A DNA stretch of 64,000 bases, taken from contig JBMNIQ010000005.1 of assembly GCA_050951095.1 (NCBI GenBank), forward strand, positions 496,001-560,000. The letters run 5' to 3'. Shown one piece after another: positions 26,201 to 34,413 of this stretch. The first letter of the stretch is position 1; every line of letters starts with the position of its first letter. The translations under genes were made by a program, and so were the position numbers. Origin of the DNA: UMGS1519 sp050951095 (GTDB taxonomy: Bacteria > Actinomycetota > Coriobacteriia > Coriobacteriales > Eggerthellaceae). The notes below the pieces were generated by a model. The model had not been told where the DNA came from. It did no database searches and worked only from the letters and a program-made list of their open reading frames with translations.

Positions 26201-26573
26201 GCGGCGGGCCGTCCGGCCTTTCGAATTCGACGGCCGAAGCCTCGCGGGTCATTCCCTCGCCGCGCTTCTTCGGACGGAAATACGACGGCTTGCGGCGGAC
26301 GCGGTACGTGCCCCCGCGATACGAGAACGTCAGCTCCACGTAAGTTTCTGTGTCCGCATCGGCGAAGTCGCTGCGGAGGGATGCCACATCGCGTGCCGTG
26401 CCCGACGTGCTTCCGTACAGCGCGAACGTGATGGCATCGAAGATGGTCGTCTTGCCGGCTCCGGTGTCGCCGCATATCAGATACAGTCCGCTTTCGCCCA
26501 GATCGGACAGGGGAACGTCCACCTTGCCGGCATAGGGGCCGAACGCGCTCATGGTCAAATGCATCGGCTTCAT
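23298..26573 (-). CDS. sbcC: Exonuclease SbcC (SMC-like ATPase subunit)
   Basis: ATPase subunit of the SbcCD (Mre11-Rad50-type) nuclease that opens hairpins and processes DNA ends. The 1091-residue protein has Walker A near the N-terminus (CGDTGAGKTTIFDAITFALY), about 800 residues of coiled coil with the zinc-hook motif CPVCGS in the middle, and the C-terminal signature LSGGESFMASLALALGLSD with Walker B MFIDEGFGSLD. It starts at ATG 26571-26573, four bases after the sbcD stop on the same strand, so both subunits come from one mRNA. Confidence 0.95.
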   Translation of the reverse strand: MKPMHLTMSAFGPYAGKVDVPLSDLGESGLYLICGDTGAGKTTIFDAITFALYGSTSGTARDVASLRSDFADADTETYVELTFSYRGGTYRVRRKPSYFRPKKRGEGMTREASAVEFERPDGPPLTKDSDVNRAVTELLGIDRDQFSQIAMIAQGDFRKLLTASTKERASIFRKLFSTGWCLDLQQELEKRRETLQRAYDDRAAEVRTRADAAQFPEESPLPSQIARRSDEGTLTGTWLIEVLDGQIAQDSADRETVQERLTREQDRHDRLTKLVERAQNVAAWQQKRADAQAEADNARREQEHAAEDLKACKQREPERKATANRLAVLNASLADFDRYDKAVAAAETCRTAELRASKRVASAEEAHAALESRQKVLSSRLDELSGADERLKAAQADYNRAQEDEARLCAVVSEFQQAEHVYNSTAAAYERACAAAETAKTASSEAAEQAEHAAQKYEAAQALRETLSDAAVRFEQQTQRVELAEKRVNEIDGFLQQLANAQTAAREADGAYDRALKKYNRLQSAESTARNQLQNARTRFLNGQAGLLAQELEEDRACPVCGSLAHPHPAPLMDDVPQQEELDALEAKASAASDAAHGAFGEAQSRKSIRDERVRALAAIENEHGSLETLRELRTAAVAAEEEARRELQAARTRVKELEKAKSDTVASESEKSNAERIAQKAVEAMHDAETKQATANATLQAAQRALLQLEEKHGSLHSLKQQADKAASLAAEKQKRVKQAAEQAKTLQTLLQNRKELDVEIAQSSETLTALRADAQKAKDALSAADARKQTLKDNVQGTRDQAEEDIARAKKLLEAFDHALQQAETAHQQAERSYTQWQSQVELLTRQIEESKNIDLETAEEQLARAKENVASLSEKALDLAYRLKTNTDIRAAVSAAVDSADDIERRYRDIAALAETANGKLTGKARIVFETYVQGIYFDRVIDAANRRLGVMTAGRYLLARQGIDAASHRGQSGLDLDVMDNYTGKARAASSLSGGESFMASLALALGLSDVVQMQSGGIQLDTMFIDEGFGSLDPESLANAIRMLKTLSGGDKLIGIISHVEELKENIDRKIIVETGRSGSRLRMEV

Positions 26574-26576
26574 GGC

Positions 26577-27767
26577 TTATCGGCCTCCTTCGCTCTCGGC
26601 GGCTTTCGTTGCCTCCAGCGCGTCGTGGAGTATGGCTTCCTGCGATTCCGATGGGGGCGTGCCGTTCATCTGCGCGAAGAACCGGTCGAACAGCTGCGCG
26701 GGGGAGAGCTCCTTCATCTCGTTCGCCGTGCGGGCGCTTTCTGCGCTTGGCGACGTGCCGGAACGCAGGCTTTCGTAGTCGTACCCCATCAGATTCGGAT
26801 ATGCCGTGCGCAGCCGCTGCAAGTCATTGATGCCGGGTGCATCGTCTGTCAAGACGGCGTGGATGTAATCGTCCGCGCTGCAGCCTTGCGCTTGCGCCTG
26901 CTCCAACGTCGCCGGCGCCGTGAGTTCCTCCAGCGTGCCGCGGATTTCGCGCAGGTCGTGTTTCGGCGTGATGGGATCAAGAGAGATATCCACGGTGCCC
27001 TTCGGGCCCATATCCACCAATACGGCCGTTTTGTCGCGCTTCGCTTCGGAGTACGAGTATTTCAGCAGGCTGCCTGCATAGCGCATCGTGTCGCGCCCTA
27101 CTTTCTGGGGTTGATGGATATGACCGAGTGCGACATAGTCGAACCGGTCGAAAATACGACCGTCCACATTGTCCAAACCGCCAATGGACAGCTCGGATCC
27201 TCCCAATTCCGGTTCCGCTTGTGCGTACGTGACGAATTGATGCGCTATCAGGACGTTGCGCGAATCGGCGGGCAGATCGCAGGTCTCCAGCGCTACGCGC
27301 ACGGCGGCCGTGTAATCCTGCCCGATTTCGTCCGCCCGTTCGGGAAATGCCCGGCGGACATCAATCGGCTTGATGAACGGCAGCAGCCAGAACGTCACCG
27401 TTCCGAAGTCGTCCTGGAGCGAATAACGGGATATAGTCCCGTCGTAGAGGGGGGAGAGGTATATGCCCTGCCGTTGCAGCAGCTTTCCCGCATAGGCCAC
27501 GCGCTCCGCGGAGTCGTGGTTCCCCGGTACCGCCAGGCAGGGAATGCGCATATCAGCCACTGCGGTCATAAATGCATCGAACAGCGATACGGCTTCGGCG
27601 GAGGGCATGCTTTTATCGTACAGGTCGCCTGCCAGCACGATGGCATCCACGTGCTGCTCCCTCGCTGTTCGAAGGACGCCTTGCAAGGCGAATCGCTGGT
27701 CGTCGATCAGGTTGAACCCGTTGACGAGCTTGCCCAGATGCAGGTCTGCCAGATGCAGGAACCTCAT
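26577..27767 (-). CDS. sbcD: Exonuclease SbcD (nuclease subunit)
   Basis: Metallophosphoesterase subunit that performs the cutting in SbcCD. All phosphoesterase motifs are visible: FLHLADLHLG, LAGDLYD, VPGNHDS, LIAHQFV and VALGHIHQPQ. At 396 residues it has the normal length. The frame is open to 27818, but the start at ATG 27765-27767 is fixed by the family's MRFLHLADLHLG beginning and a GGGAGGT ribosome binding site just upstream. It is divergent from uvrC and precedes sbcC. Confidence 0.95.
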   Translation of the reverse strand: MRFLHLADLHLGKLVNGFNLIDDQRFALQGVLRTAREQHVDAIVLAGDLYDKSMPSAEAVSLFDAFMTAVADMRIPCLAVPGNHDSAERVAYAGKLLQRQGIYLSPLYDGTISRYSLQDDFGTVTFWLLPFIKPIDVRRAFPERADEIGQDYTAAVRVALETCDLPADSRNVLIAHQFVTYAQAEPELGGSELSIGGLDNVDGRIFDRFDYVALGHIHQPQKVGRDTMRYAGSLLKYSYSEAKRDKTAVLVDMGPKGTVDISLDPITPKHDLREIRGTLEELTAPATLEQAQAQGCSADDYIHAVLTDDAPGINDLQRLRTAYPNLMGYDYESLRSGTSPSAESARTANEMKELSPAQLFDRFFAQMNGTPPSESQEAILHDALEATKAAESEGGR

Positions 27768-27928
27768 AGAACCTCCCTGTTGTGGTGCGGCATGAATGGA
27801 GCGGTGCATTTCAAGCACTCTCTATGAGCATGCTAACGGATACGGTCTCGTGTGTTGTCCAACATATGGTACAGCTCATTTTTGCGTGAGCCCCGTGCGG
27901 TTTCCCTGTGATGCCCGGTTTCGTGGCG

Positions 27929-27944
27929 TACACTCTTCTACATG
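27929..27944 (+). promoter_or_regulatory. -10 box directly before uvrC
   Basis: TACACT at 27929-27934 ends seven bases before the uvrC ATG 27942 and the stretch between has no Shine-Dalgarno sequence. This is the clearest of the leaderless-type starts in the window. Confidence 0.45.
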
Positions 27945-29975
27945 ACCGAATATACCGACAAATTCCCCCCAAGCGAATCGAGCGGCGCCTCCGAACGCGC
28001 AGGCTCTGCGTCCGGTGCGCCTGCGCCGCGCGAGACGCAGGCGGAGAAGATCGCCCGCATCAAGCGCGAGCTGAACGATGTGCCCACGCTTCCCGGCGTG
28101 TACCTTTGGAAGGACAAATCCGGCGAGGTCATCTATGTGGGCAAGGCGAAGCAGCTGCGCGCCCGCATGCGCCAGTACGTGAACTTCCAGGATGACCGTG
28201 CGAAGATTCCCCTGTTGGTGGAGCAGATCAACTCGTTCGAGTACGTTGTTGCGGGAAACGAGCACGAGAGCCTGGTGCTGGAGCGCAACCTCATTGCGCA
28301 GTACCATCCGTTCTTCAACGCGGACTTGAAGGATGACAAAAGCTATCCCTTCATCGCCATCACGGAGGGGGACGTGTTCCCGGCCATCAAGTACACGCGC
28401 GAGAAGCACCGGAAGGATACGCGCTATTTCGGGCCGTACACGGACAGCCGTGCGGCACGCGAATTCGTGGACGTAGCGCGCAAGGTGGTGCCGCTGTGCG
28501 CGGCAAGCTGCGAAGATTGGCGTCGCATGAAGCGCCGTATCGATGCGGACGGATACGACCGCTCCATTGCCCAGAAGCAGAAGACGTGCTTCGACTGCCA
28601 TGTGGGCTTGGGGCCGGGCGCCTGCTGCGGGCAAATCGACCCGGTGCAGTACCAGGCGAACGTGCGCAAGGTCGAGCGGTTCCTTTCCGGCAGCCATCGC
28701 GAATTCGTGCAGGAACTGAAGCGGGAGATGCAGGCGGCGGCAGCAGATTTGGATTTCGAACGCGCTGCGCGCCTGAAGGACCGCATCAAGGTGGTGCAGG
28801 CGCTGTCGAGCAAGCAGCATGTGATGGTGCAACAGGACCTGGATGCGGACGTTATCGGCATCTACCGCGAAGAGACCATTGCGGGCGTGCAGATCCTGGC
28901 CGTGCGCGAAGGTGCGGTCATGAACAACGTGGACTTCATCCTGGACAAGGGCAAGGACGTGCCCGACCAGGACCTGATGCACAATTTCCTGCTGCGGTAT
29001 TACGGCACCACGGCGTCCATTCCGCGCGAGGTCATATTGGCGGAGATGCCGGATGACCGCGAGGTCATGGAGCGGTGGCTTACGGAGCGGCTGGACAGCA
29101 TCCATGGCGCCAAGGTGCATTTCGCCGTGCCGAAAGCCGGCGAGAAGAAGCGCTTGCTCCAGATGGCCGAGACGAATGCGAAGATGGCGCTGCTGCGCTA
29201 CAAGGTGCACACGAACTACGAGGACAAGCGCACGAATGAGGCGCTGCTGCAGCTGGAGAGCGCGTTGGCGCTGGACAAGCCGCCCATGCGCATCGAATGC
29301 TTCGACATCTCCACCATCCACGGCAGCTACACGGTGGCCTCCATGGTGGTGTTCACGAACGGCAAGCCCGACAAGGGACAGTACCGCCGCTTCAAGATCA
29401 AGACGCCGTTGGACGAGGCGAACGACTTCCTGTCCATGCAGGAGGTCATGAGCCGCCGCTATGCGCCGGAGCGGATGGCGGACGAGCGTTTCGGCAAGAA
29501 GCCGGACCTGATCATCCTGGACGGCGGCAAGCCGCAGCTTACCGCGTCCATGGAGATGTTCGACCAGATGGGCATCCACGACATAGCGCTGTGCGGCCTG
29601 GCGAAGCGCGATGAGGAGATCTTCGTCCCCTGGGCGCCCGAGGGCCCCATCATCCTGCCGAGCGGATCCGCATCGCTGTACCTGGTGAAGCACATCCGCG
29701 ACGAGGCGCACCGCTTCGCCATCACGTTCCACCGCGAGCTGCGCGGCAAGGGCATGACCGCCAGCATCCTGGACGAGGTGGAGGGCGTGGGCCCGAAGCG
29801 CAAGAAGGCGCTGTACAAGGCGTTCGGCTCGCTGAAGAACATGCGGGCGGCAAGCTTGCAGGAATTGAAGGATTCGCACGCGGTGCCCGAGGCGGTTGCC
29901 GAAGAGCTGTACCGGGTGCTGAAACAGTATAATGAGGAAGAACGGCAACATCAGTCAGCGGTTGAGAGCAGGTAG
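27942..29975 (+). CDS. uvrC: Excinuclease ABC subunit C
   Basis: Makes both incisions around a DNA lesion in nucleotide excision repair. The 677-residue protein has the GIY-YIG domain (PGVYLWKDKSGEVIYVGKAK), the UVR motif region (AAADLDFERAARLKDRI), the RNase-H-like domain (IECFDISTIHGSYTVASMVVF, ILDGGKPQL) and a C-terminal helix-hairpin-helix (EGVGPKRKKALYKAFGSL). The first 30 residues, rich in S, A and P, are a short extension. rapZ starts three bases behind it; uvrC-rapZ-yvcK-whiA is a conserved actinobacterial unit. Confidence 0.96.
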   Translation: MTEYTDKFPPSESSGASERAGSASGAPAPRETQAEKIARIKRELNDVPTLPGVYLWKDKSGEVIYVGKAKQLRARMRQYVNFQDDRAKIPLLVEQINSFEYVVAGNEHESLVLERNLIAQYHPFFNADLKDDKSYPFIAITEGDVFPAIKYTREKHRKDTRYFGPYTDSRAAREFVDVARKVVPLCAASCEDWRRMKRRIDADGYDRSIAQKQKTCFDCHVGLGPGACCGQIDPVQYQANVRKVERFLSGSHREFVQELKREMQAAAADLDFERAARLKDRIKVVQALSSKQHVMVQQDLDADVIGIYREETIAGVQILAVREGAVMNNVDFILDKGKDVPDQDLMHNFLLRYYGTTASIPREVILAEMPDDREVMERWLTERLDSIHGAKVHFAVPKAGEKKRLLQMAETNAKMALLRYKVHTNYEDKRTNEALLQLESALALDKPPMRIECFDISTIHGSYTVASMVVFTNGKPDKGQYRRFKIKTPLDEANDFLSMQEVMSRRYAPERMADERFGKKPDLIILDGGKPQLTASMEMFDQMGIHDIALCGLAKRDEEIFVPWAPEGPIILPSGSASLYLVKHIRDEAHRFAITFHRELRGKGMTASILDEVEGVGPKRKKALYKAFGSLKNMRAASLQELKDSHAVPEAVAEELYRVLKQYNEEERQHQSAVESR

Positions 29976-29978
29976 CGT

Positions 29979-30968
29979 ATGGATTCAAGCAATGAACAGG
30001 TGGAACGCGAACTTCAGGCATCCGTCGACGAACGGGACGAACCCGTTGCGGAGGATAAGGGCGCGCAGGATCCCGCACCCGACCTGATCATCATCACGGG
30101 CATGAGCGGCGCCGGCCGCACAGAGGCCATGCACACGTTCGAGGACCTGGGCTATTTCTGCATCGACAACCTGCCCCCGCGTCTTCTGATGAATCTCGTC
30201 AGCCTGGCCACCATCCCGGGGCAGTCGGAGCAGAACCGCCGGCTTGCCGTGGTATGCGATGCCCGCAACCAGACGTTCTATCCGGAGCTCATGGACGAGC
30301 TGAACCATCTGAAGGAAGCGCATCTGCGCTATCGCATCATCTTCCTGGATGCTTCGGACCAGTCCATCATCGCCCGGTACAAGCTCAGCCGCCGCCGCCA
30401 TCCGCTCTGCACGGATCCGCGCATGACGCTTTCGCAGGGCGTTTCCGTGGAGCGCCGCCTTCTGGCGCCGATGCGCGACGTTGCGGATGCCGTCATCGAC
30501 ACCAGCAACCTGAGCCCGCGTGCGCTGCGTGACCGCCTGCGCAACCTGTTCTCCATGTCCGGCTTGAACGACGGCATGCAGGTGGTGGTGTTCTCGTTCG
30601 GGTTCAAGCACGGCGCTCCCGTGGATGCCGACATCGTCATCGACGTTCGCTTCCTGCCGAACCCGTTCTACGAGCCCGAGCTGCGCAACCTCACCGGGCG
30701 CGACCAGAAGGTGCGCGACTACGTGCTGAACAAGCCGGAGACGCAGGAATTCCTGAATTGCTGGAAGAACCTGCTGGGATGCGTGATGCCGGGATACCAG
30801 AAAGAGGGCAAGCAGCAGCTGGCCATTGCCGTGGGCTGCACGGGCGGCCAGCATCGCAGCGTGACGCTTGCCGACGAGACCGCGGCGTACCTGAAGCGCC
30901 TGGGTTACAACGTCGAGGTCACGCATCGCGATCTTGCCCTTGCGAACACCATTTCCGAGGAGGCGTAG
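29979..30968 (+). CDS. rapZ: RapZ-like nucleotide-binding protein (YvcJ family)
   Basis: P-loop protein of the RapZ/YvcJ family. In E. coli RapZ is an RNA-binding adaptor controlling amino-sugar synthesis; in actinobacteria the role is unknown. Seen: TGMSGAGRTEAM, in which the Walker A lysine is replaced by arginine, FCIDNLPPRLL, RRRHPL, FGFKHGAPVDADIVIDVRFLPNPFY and the C-terminal IAVGCTGGQHRSVTLAD. The loss of the lysine may weaken ATP binding. The first 30 acidic residues are an extension. It lies between uvrC and yvcK with minimal spacing. Confidence 0.92.
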   Translation: MDSSNEQVERELQASVDERDEPVAEDKGAQDPAPDLIIITGMSGAGRTEAMHTFEDLGYFCIDNLPPRLLMNLVSLATIPGQSEQNRRLAVVCDARNQTFYPELMDELNHLKEAHLRYRIIFLDASDQSIIARYKLSRRRHPLCTDPRMTLSQGVSVERRLLAPMRDVADAVIDTSNLSPRALRDRLRNLFSMSGLNDGMQVVVFSFGFKHGAPVDADIVIDVRFLPNPFYEPELRNLTGRDQKVRDYVLNKPETQEFLNCWKNLLGCVMPGYQKEGKQQLAIAVGCTGGQHRSVTLADETAAYLKRLGYNVEVTHRDLALANTISEEA

Positions 30969-30973
30969 CTTCC

Positions 30974-32044
30974 ATGGGCGACCCCTTCAAGTACGACCCG
31001 TCCATGACGGCCTCTTTCAAGGCCATCTCCGACGAGGCGCCCAAACCCGACTTCCAGAAGCTTCGTGCCGTGGTCATCGGCGGCGGCACGGGAACGAACT
31101 CGTCTATCCGCACGCTTCTTTCCATGGGCCTGCAGGTATCGGCCGTGGTGGCCATGGCGGACGACGGCGGCTCTACCGGCATCATCCGCGAAGAGGCCCA
31201 TGTCACGCCGCCCGGCGACGTGCGCAAGTGCATCGGCGCCATGGCCGCGAACCAGGACGACCCGTTGACGCACGCGTTCAAGTACCGCTTCGAATTCGCG
31301 CGAAACCACACGCTGGGCAACCTCATGCTGTCAGCGCTGGAACATGAGACGGGATCGTTTCCGCAGGCCATTGCTATCTGCGAACAGCTGCTGCACGCGC
31401 GCGGGCGCACGTATCCGTCAACGTTGGACAACGTGTACCTGTCCGCATTTGACGTGGAGGGCAACCTGATAGAGGGCCAGGCGAACGCCAGCCATTCGAA
31501 GCATGCGCTGCGCAAGGTGTGGCTGGATTCCGCCGACGGCTGCCGTCCGTACGACAAGGCGCTCCAGGCCATCAGGCAGGCGGACGTCATCGTGCTGGGC
31601 CCCGGGTCGCTGTTCACGTCCATCATCCCGAACCTGCTGGTGCCCGGCGTCACGCAGGCCATCCGGGAATCCGGCGCGTTCACGCTGTTCATCTGCAGCA
31701 TCGCGGATGTCCAGGGCGAAACGTGCGGCATGCGCGCACGCGACTACGTGAAGGCGCTCATCGACCACGGCATGGACGGCCTTCTCGACTACGTGCTGCT
31801 GCATTCGTCTTCGCCCTTGGGGCCCGAATCCGAAACGGACGAGCGCCTGGCCGTCATGGGCGGCGCTCATTCCGCGAAACCGGTGGCGGTGAGCTTCGAG
31901 GATGTGCGCTGGATCGAATCCGTGGGCGCCGGCGTGCAGGTGCGCAATTTCTACAATCCCAAGACGCCCCTGTGGCATAACCCCCGGGCGTTGCGGCAGG
32001 CTTTGACGGAGATTTTCGAGAGATGTCTTTCACCACAGATGTGA
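30974..32044 (+). CDS. yvcK: Gluconeogenesis factor YvcK/CofD-like protein
   Basis: Member of the YvcK (UPF0052) family, related to the 2-phospho-L-lactate transferase CofD; YvcK is needed for growth on gluconeogenic carbon and for cell wall regulation in B. subtilis and mycobacteria and binds UDP-sugars. Family motifs are VVIGGGTGTNSSIRTL, MADDGGSTGIIREE, PPGDVRKCIGAM, NHTLGNLMLSAL and VLGPGSLFTSIIPNLL. The start at ATG 30974 gives 356 residues; the frame is open further upstream inside rapZ without support. Its 3' end overlaps whiA by 22 bases. Confidence 0.93.
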   Translation: MGDPFKYDPSMTASFKAISDEAPKPDFQKLRAVVIGGGTGTNSSIRTLLSMGLQVSAVVAMADDGGSTGIIREEAHVTPPGDVRKCIGAMAANQDDPLTHAFKYRFEFARNHTLGNLMLSALEHETGSFPQAIAICEQLLHARGRTYPSTLDNVYLSAFDVEGNLIEGQANASHSKHALRKVWLDSADGCRPYDKALQAIRQADVIVLGPGSLFTSIIPNLLVPGVTQAIRESGAFTLFICSIADVQGETCGMRARDYVKALIDHGMDGLLDYVLLHSSSPLGPESETDERLAVMGGAHSAKPVAVSFEDVRWIESVGAGVQVRNFYNPKTPLWHNPRALRQALTEIFERCLSPQM

Positions 32045-32958
32045 AAAACGAGATGACCCGCGTGGCGCCCACGTGCTCGCATTGCGACGCGGCGGTGCTG
32101 TCGGGGCTCATGCGCACCGAGGGCAGCCTGTTCCTCTCCGGGAAGGGCCGCTACCGCATGGAGATGTCCACGGACATCCCGGCCGTGGCGCGACTGACCA
32201 TCCGCCTGCTGCACGGCCTGTTCAAGCTCCGCACGGAGCTGACCGTGCGCCGCAGCGTGCTCCATAAGACGCCGAACTACCTGATCACGGTGCCCGGCCA
32301 GCCGCATATGGAAGACGTGCTGCGCCAGCTGGGCATCATCGACGGCTCCGGCTTCGTAGCCGGCATCGCGCCGCATCTCGTGAACAAGCGCTGCGACCAG
32401 GCGGCGTACCTGCGCGGGATATTCATGGGCGCCGGCTTCGTGGCGAATCCGAAGGGCGACTTCCACTTCGAGATGACCATCGAGACGGAGCAGCTTGCGC
32501 GTGACATCGTGGAGCTCATGCGCGAGAACAAGATCAATGCGCGCATCATGAACCGCCGCAACTCGTACCTGGTCTACCTGAAAAGCGGCAGCGCCATCAC
32601 GGCGTTCCTTGCGCTGACGGAGGCGCATCAGAGCGTTTTGGCCATGGAGAACGAGCGCGTCATCAAAAGCGTGCGCAACGACGTGAACCGTCAGGTGAAC
32701 GCCGAGATGGCAAACCAGGCGAAGAGCGCGGAGGCATCCGTCGAGCAGGTCGTGGCCATTCGCAAGGTGGTGGACCGGTACGGCATGGAGAACCTGCCGC
32801 CCGCGCTGCGGGAGTACATCAGCCTGCGCATCGCCTATCCCGGCGCCACGCTGAAGGAGCTGGGAGCATACGCGGATCCGCCGCTTTCGAAGAGCGCCAT
32901 CTACCATCGCGTCCGCCGCGTGGAGCAGATGGCAAGCGAAATCGACGAAGGCAAGTGA
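32023..32958 (+). CDS. whiA: WhiA-type DNA-binding protein
   Basis: WhiA combines a LAGLIDADG homing-endonuclease-like domain without nuclease activity and a C-terminal helix-turn-helix. In Streptomyces it is a sporulation activator; in non-sporulating bacteria it affects cell division and nucleoid organisation. Seen: SFTTDVKNEM at the start, the LSGLMRTEGSLFLSGKGRY segment, RGIFMGAGFVANPKGDFHFE, the conserved NRQVNAEMANQAKS region and the HTH stretch ISLRIAYPGATLKELGAYADPPLSKSAIYHR. ATG 32023 lies inside yvcK, implying translational coupling. Confidence 0.94.
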   Translation: MSFTTDVKNEMTRVAPTCSHCDAAVLSGLMRTEGSLFLSGKGRYRMEMSTDIPAVARLTIRLLHGLFKLRTELTVRRSVLHKTPNYLITVPGQPHMEDVLRQLGIIDGSGFVAGIAPHLVNKRCDQAAYLRGIFMGAGFVANPKGDFHFEMTIETEQLARDIVELMRENKINARIMNRRNSYLVYLKSGSAITAFLALTEAHQSVLAMENERVIKSVRNDVNRQVNAEMANQAKSAEASVEQVVAIRKVVDRYGMENLPPALREYISLRIAYPGATLKELGAYADPPLSKSAIYHRVRRVEQMASEIDEGK

Positions 32959-33146
32959 GAAACCGGTACCCAGACATCCGCAAGTGAGTAAATACAGCCT
33001 TTACGAATGCGAACGTATTGCTATTCATTTGCGAAATGTGGATAAAATGTCGACCGATGTATCCCCGAAATTGTGCGTTTGCCCGAAATTTCAACGTTCC
33101 TGCCAGATTGGCCGGGTGTGTTTCCATCATATTTCGGGCTTTCCTA

Positions 33147-33152
33147 TATACT
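33147..33152 (+). promoter_or_regulatory. Candidate -10 box upstream of gap
   Basis: The 292-base gap between whiA and gap is AT-richer than its neighbours and holds TATACT at 33147-33152, about 100 bases before gap, without a good -35. A second TAAAAT at 33043-33048 has TTGCTA 19 bases ahead. No other gene or structured RNA is evident here. Confidence 0.35.
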
Positions 33153-33250
33153 TGTGGGAAGTGCGGAGGGCGAGTATTCTCCCGATGCGCGCGGTTGCCC
33201 GGTCCCTTCGAAACGGTGCGCCGCATTACTGACAACCGAAAGGGGTATTC

Positions 33251-34252
33251 ATGACTACGAAGGTAGGTATCAACGGTTTCGGACGCATCGGGCGCTTGGC
33301 GTTCCGTGCGATGTTCGAAGATCCCGACCTCGAAGTTGTTGCCATCAATGATCCGGGCTCGCTTGTCTCTGCCGCCCATCTTCTGAAATACGATTCTATC
33401 CAAGGCCGCGCCGACCAGGATATCCAGGTGGGCGACGACACCATCATCGTCGACGGCAAGGAGATTCCCGTCACGCATACCCGCGTTCCGTCCGAAATTC
33501 CGTGGGGCAAGCTGGGCGCCGACGTCATCGTGGAATCCACCGGCAAGTTCAAGGATGGGAAGGAAGCAAAGGCCCATCTGGAATCCGGTGCCAAGAAGGT
33601 CGTCATCACCGCTCCCGGCAAGAACGTGGACGCCACCATCGTCATGGGCGTGAACGACGACACGTACGACAAAGAGAAGCACAACATCGTCTCGAACGCC
33701 TCCTGCACCACGAACTGCCTGGCACCCATCATGAAGGTGCTGCTGAAGAACTTCGGCGTGCAGCGCGGTTTCATGAATACCATCCATTCCTACACGAACG
33801 ACCAGCGCATCCTTGACCAGAACCACAAGGACCTGCGCCGCGCCCGTGCCGCGAACCTTTCCCAGATTCCCACCACGTCCGGCGCTGCCCGCGCCACGGC
33901 GCTGGTGCTGCCGGAGCTTGCCGGCAAGCTGGACGGCATGGCCACGCGCGTTCCCACGCCCACGGGCTCCATGGTGGACCTGACCGTCGAGCTGGAGAAG
34001 AACGTCACGATCGAGGCCATCAACGCCGCTATGAAGGAAGCGTCCGAGACGTACCTGAAGGGCTACCTTGCGTACTGCACGGATCCCATCGTCTCGTCCG
34101 ACATCATCCATGACCCGCATTCTTCCATCTTCGACTCGCTGCTGACCATGGTCATGGGCGGCGAGAGCAACTTCGCGAAGGTCATTGCCTGGTACGACAA
34201 CGAGTGGGGCTATTCCTGCCGCGTCAAGGACCTGGTGAAGATCGTCCTGTAA
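33251..34252 (+). CDS. gap: Glyceraldehyde-3-phosphate dehydrogenase, type I
   Basis: Phosphorylating NAD-dependent dehydrogenase of glycolysis. NAD-binding start VGINGFGRIGRLAFRAM, the catalytic segment SNASCTTNCLAP with the active cysteine, the GAARATALVLPEL substrate region and the NEWGYSCRVKDLV C-terminal motif are all present; 333 residues is standard. ATG 33251 follows AAAGGGG. It is the first of three lower-glycolysis genes, but a strong terminator separates it from pgk, which has its own promoter. Confidence 0.97.
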   Translation: MTTKVGINGFGRIGRLAFRAMFEDPDLEVVAINDPGSLVSAAHLLKYDSIQGRADQDIQVGDDTIIVDGKEIPVTHTRVPSEIPWGKLGADVIVESTGKFKDGKEAKAHLESGAKKVVITAPGKNVDATIVMGVNDDTYDKEKHNIVSNASCTTNCLAPIMKVLLKNFGVQRGFMNTIHSYTNDQRILDQNHKDLRRARAANLSQIPTTSGAARATALVLPELAGKLDGMATRVPTPTGSMVDLTVELEKNVTIEAINAAMKEASETYLKGYLAYCTDPIVSSDIIHDPHSSIFDSLLTMVMGGESNFAKVIAWYDNEWGYSCRVKDLVKIVL

Positions 34253-34260
34253 GCATCTTC

Positions 34261-34333
34261 GACCGAGGCCGACCGCATTGCGTTTCGTTACGGCGTTCCG
34301 AGCGAAGCGCAACGCCCGGCCTCGGTCTTTTTC
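34261..34333 (+). terminator. Long terminator hairpin after gap
   Basis: A perfect outer stem GACCGAGGCC / GGCCTCGGTC, an inner stem TTGCGTTTCG / CGAAGCGCAA with one mismatch, and a following T-rich run form a strong Rho-independent terminator. Confidence 0.93.
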
Positions 34334-34349
34334 TGCACTCGGCAGAGTG

Positions 34350-34388
34350 TAGAATGGGAAAGCCGCCATCAAGCTGAATGGCGGCTTT
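34350..34388 (+). promoter_or_regulatory. -10 box and leader hairpin of pgk
   Basis: TAGAAT at 34350-34355 is the candidate -10 box. Directly behind it lies an 11-bp perfect stem at 34359-34369 and 34378-34388 with loop CAAGCTGA. No T-run follows the stem, so it looks like an mRNA 5'-end stabiliser rather than a terminator. Confidence 0.5.
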
Positions 34389-34413
34389 CATGTGAACTGA
34401 AAGGAATGTAACA

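Noticed and set aside
26112..27827. A 571-codon plus-strand frame over the sbcD-sbcC junction
   Set aside because: It is antisense to two conserved genes in a confirmed operon and has no start signal.
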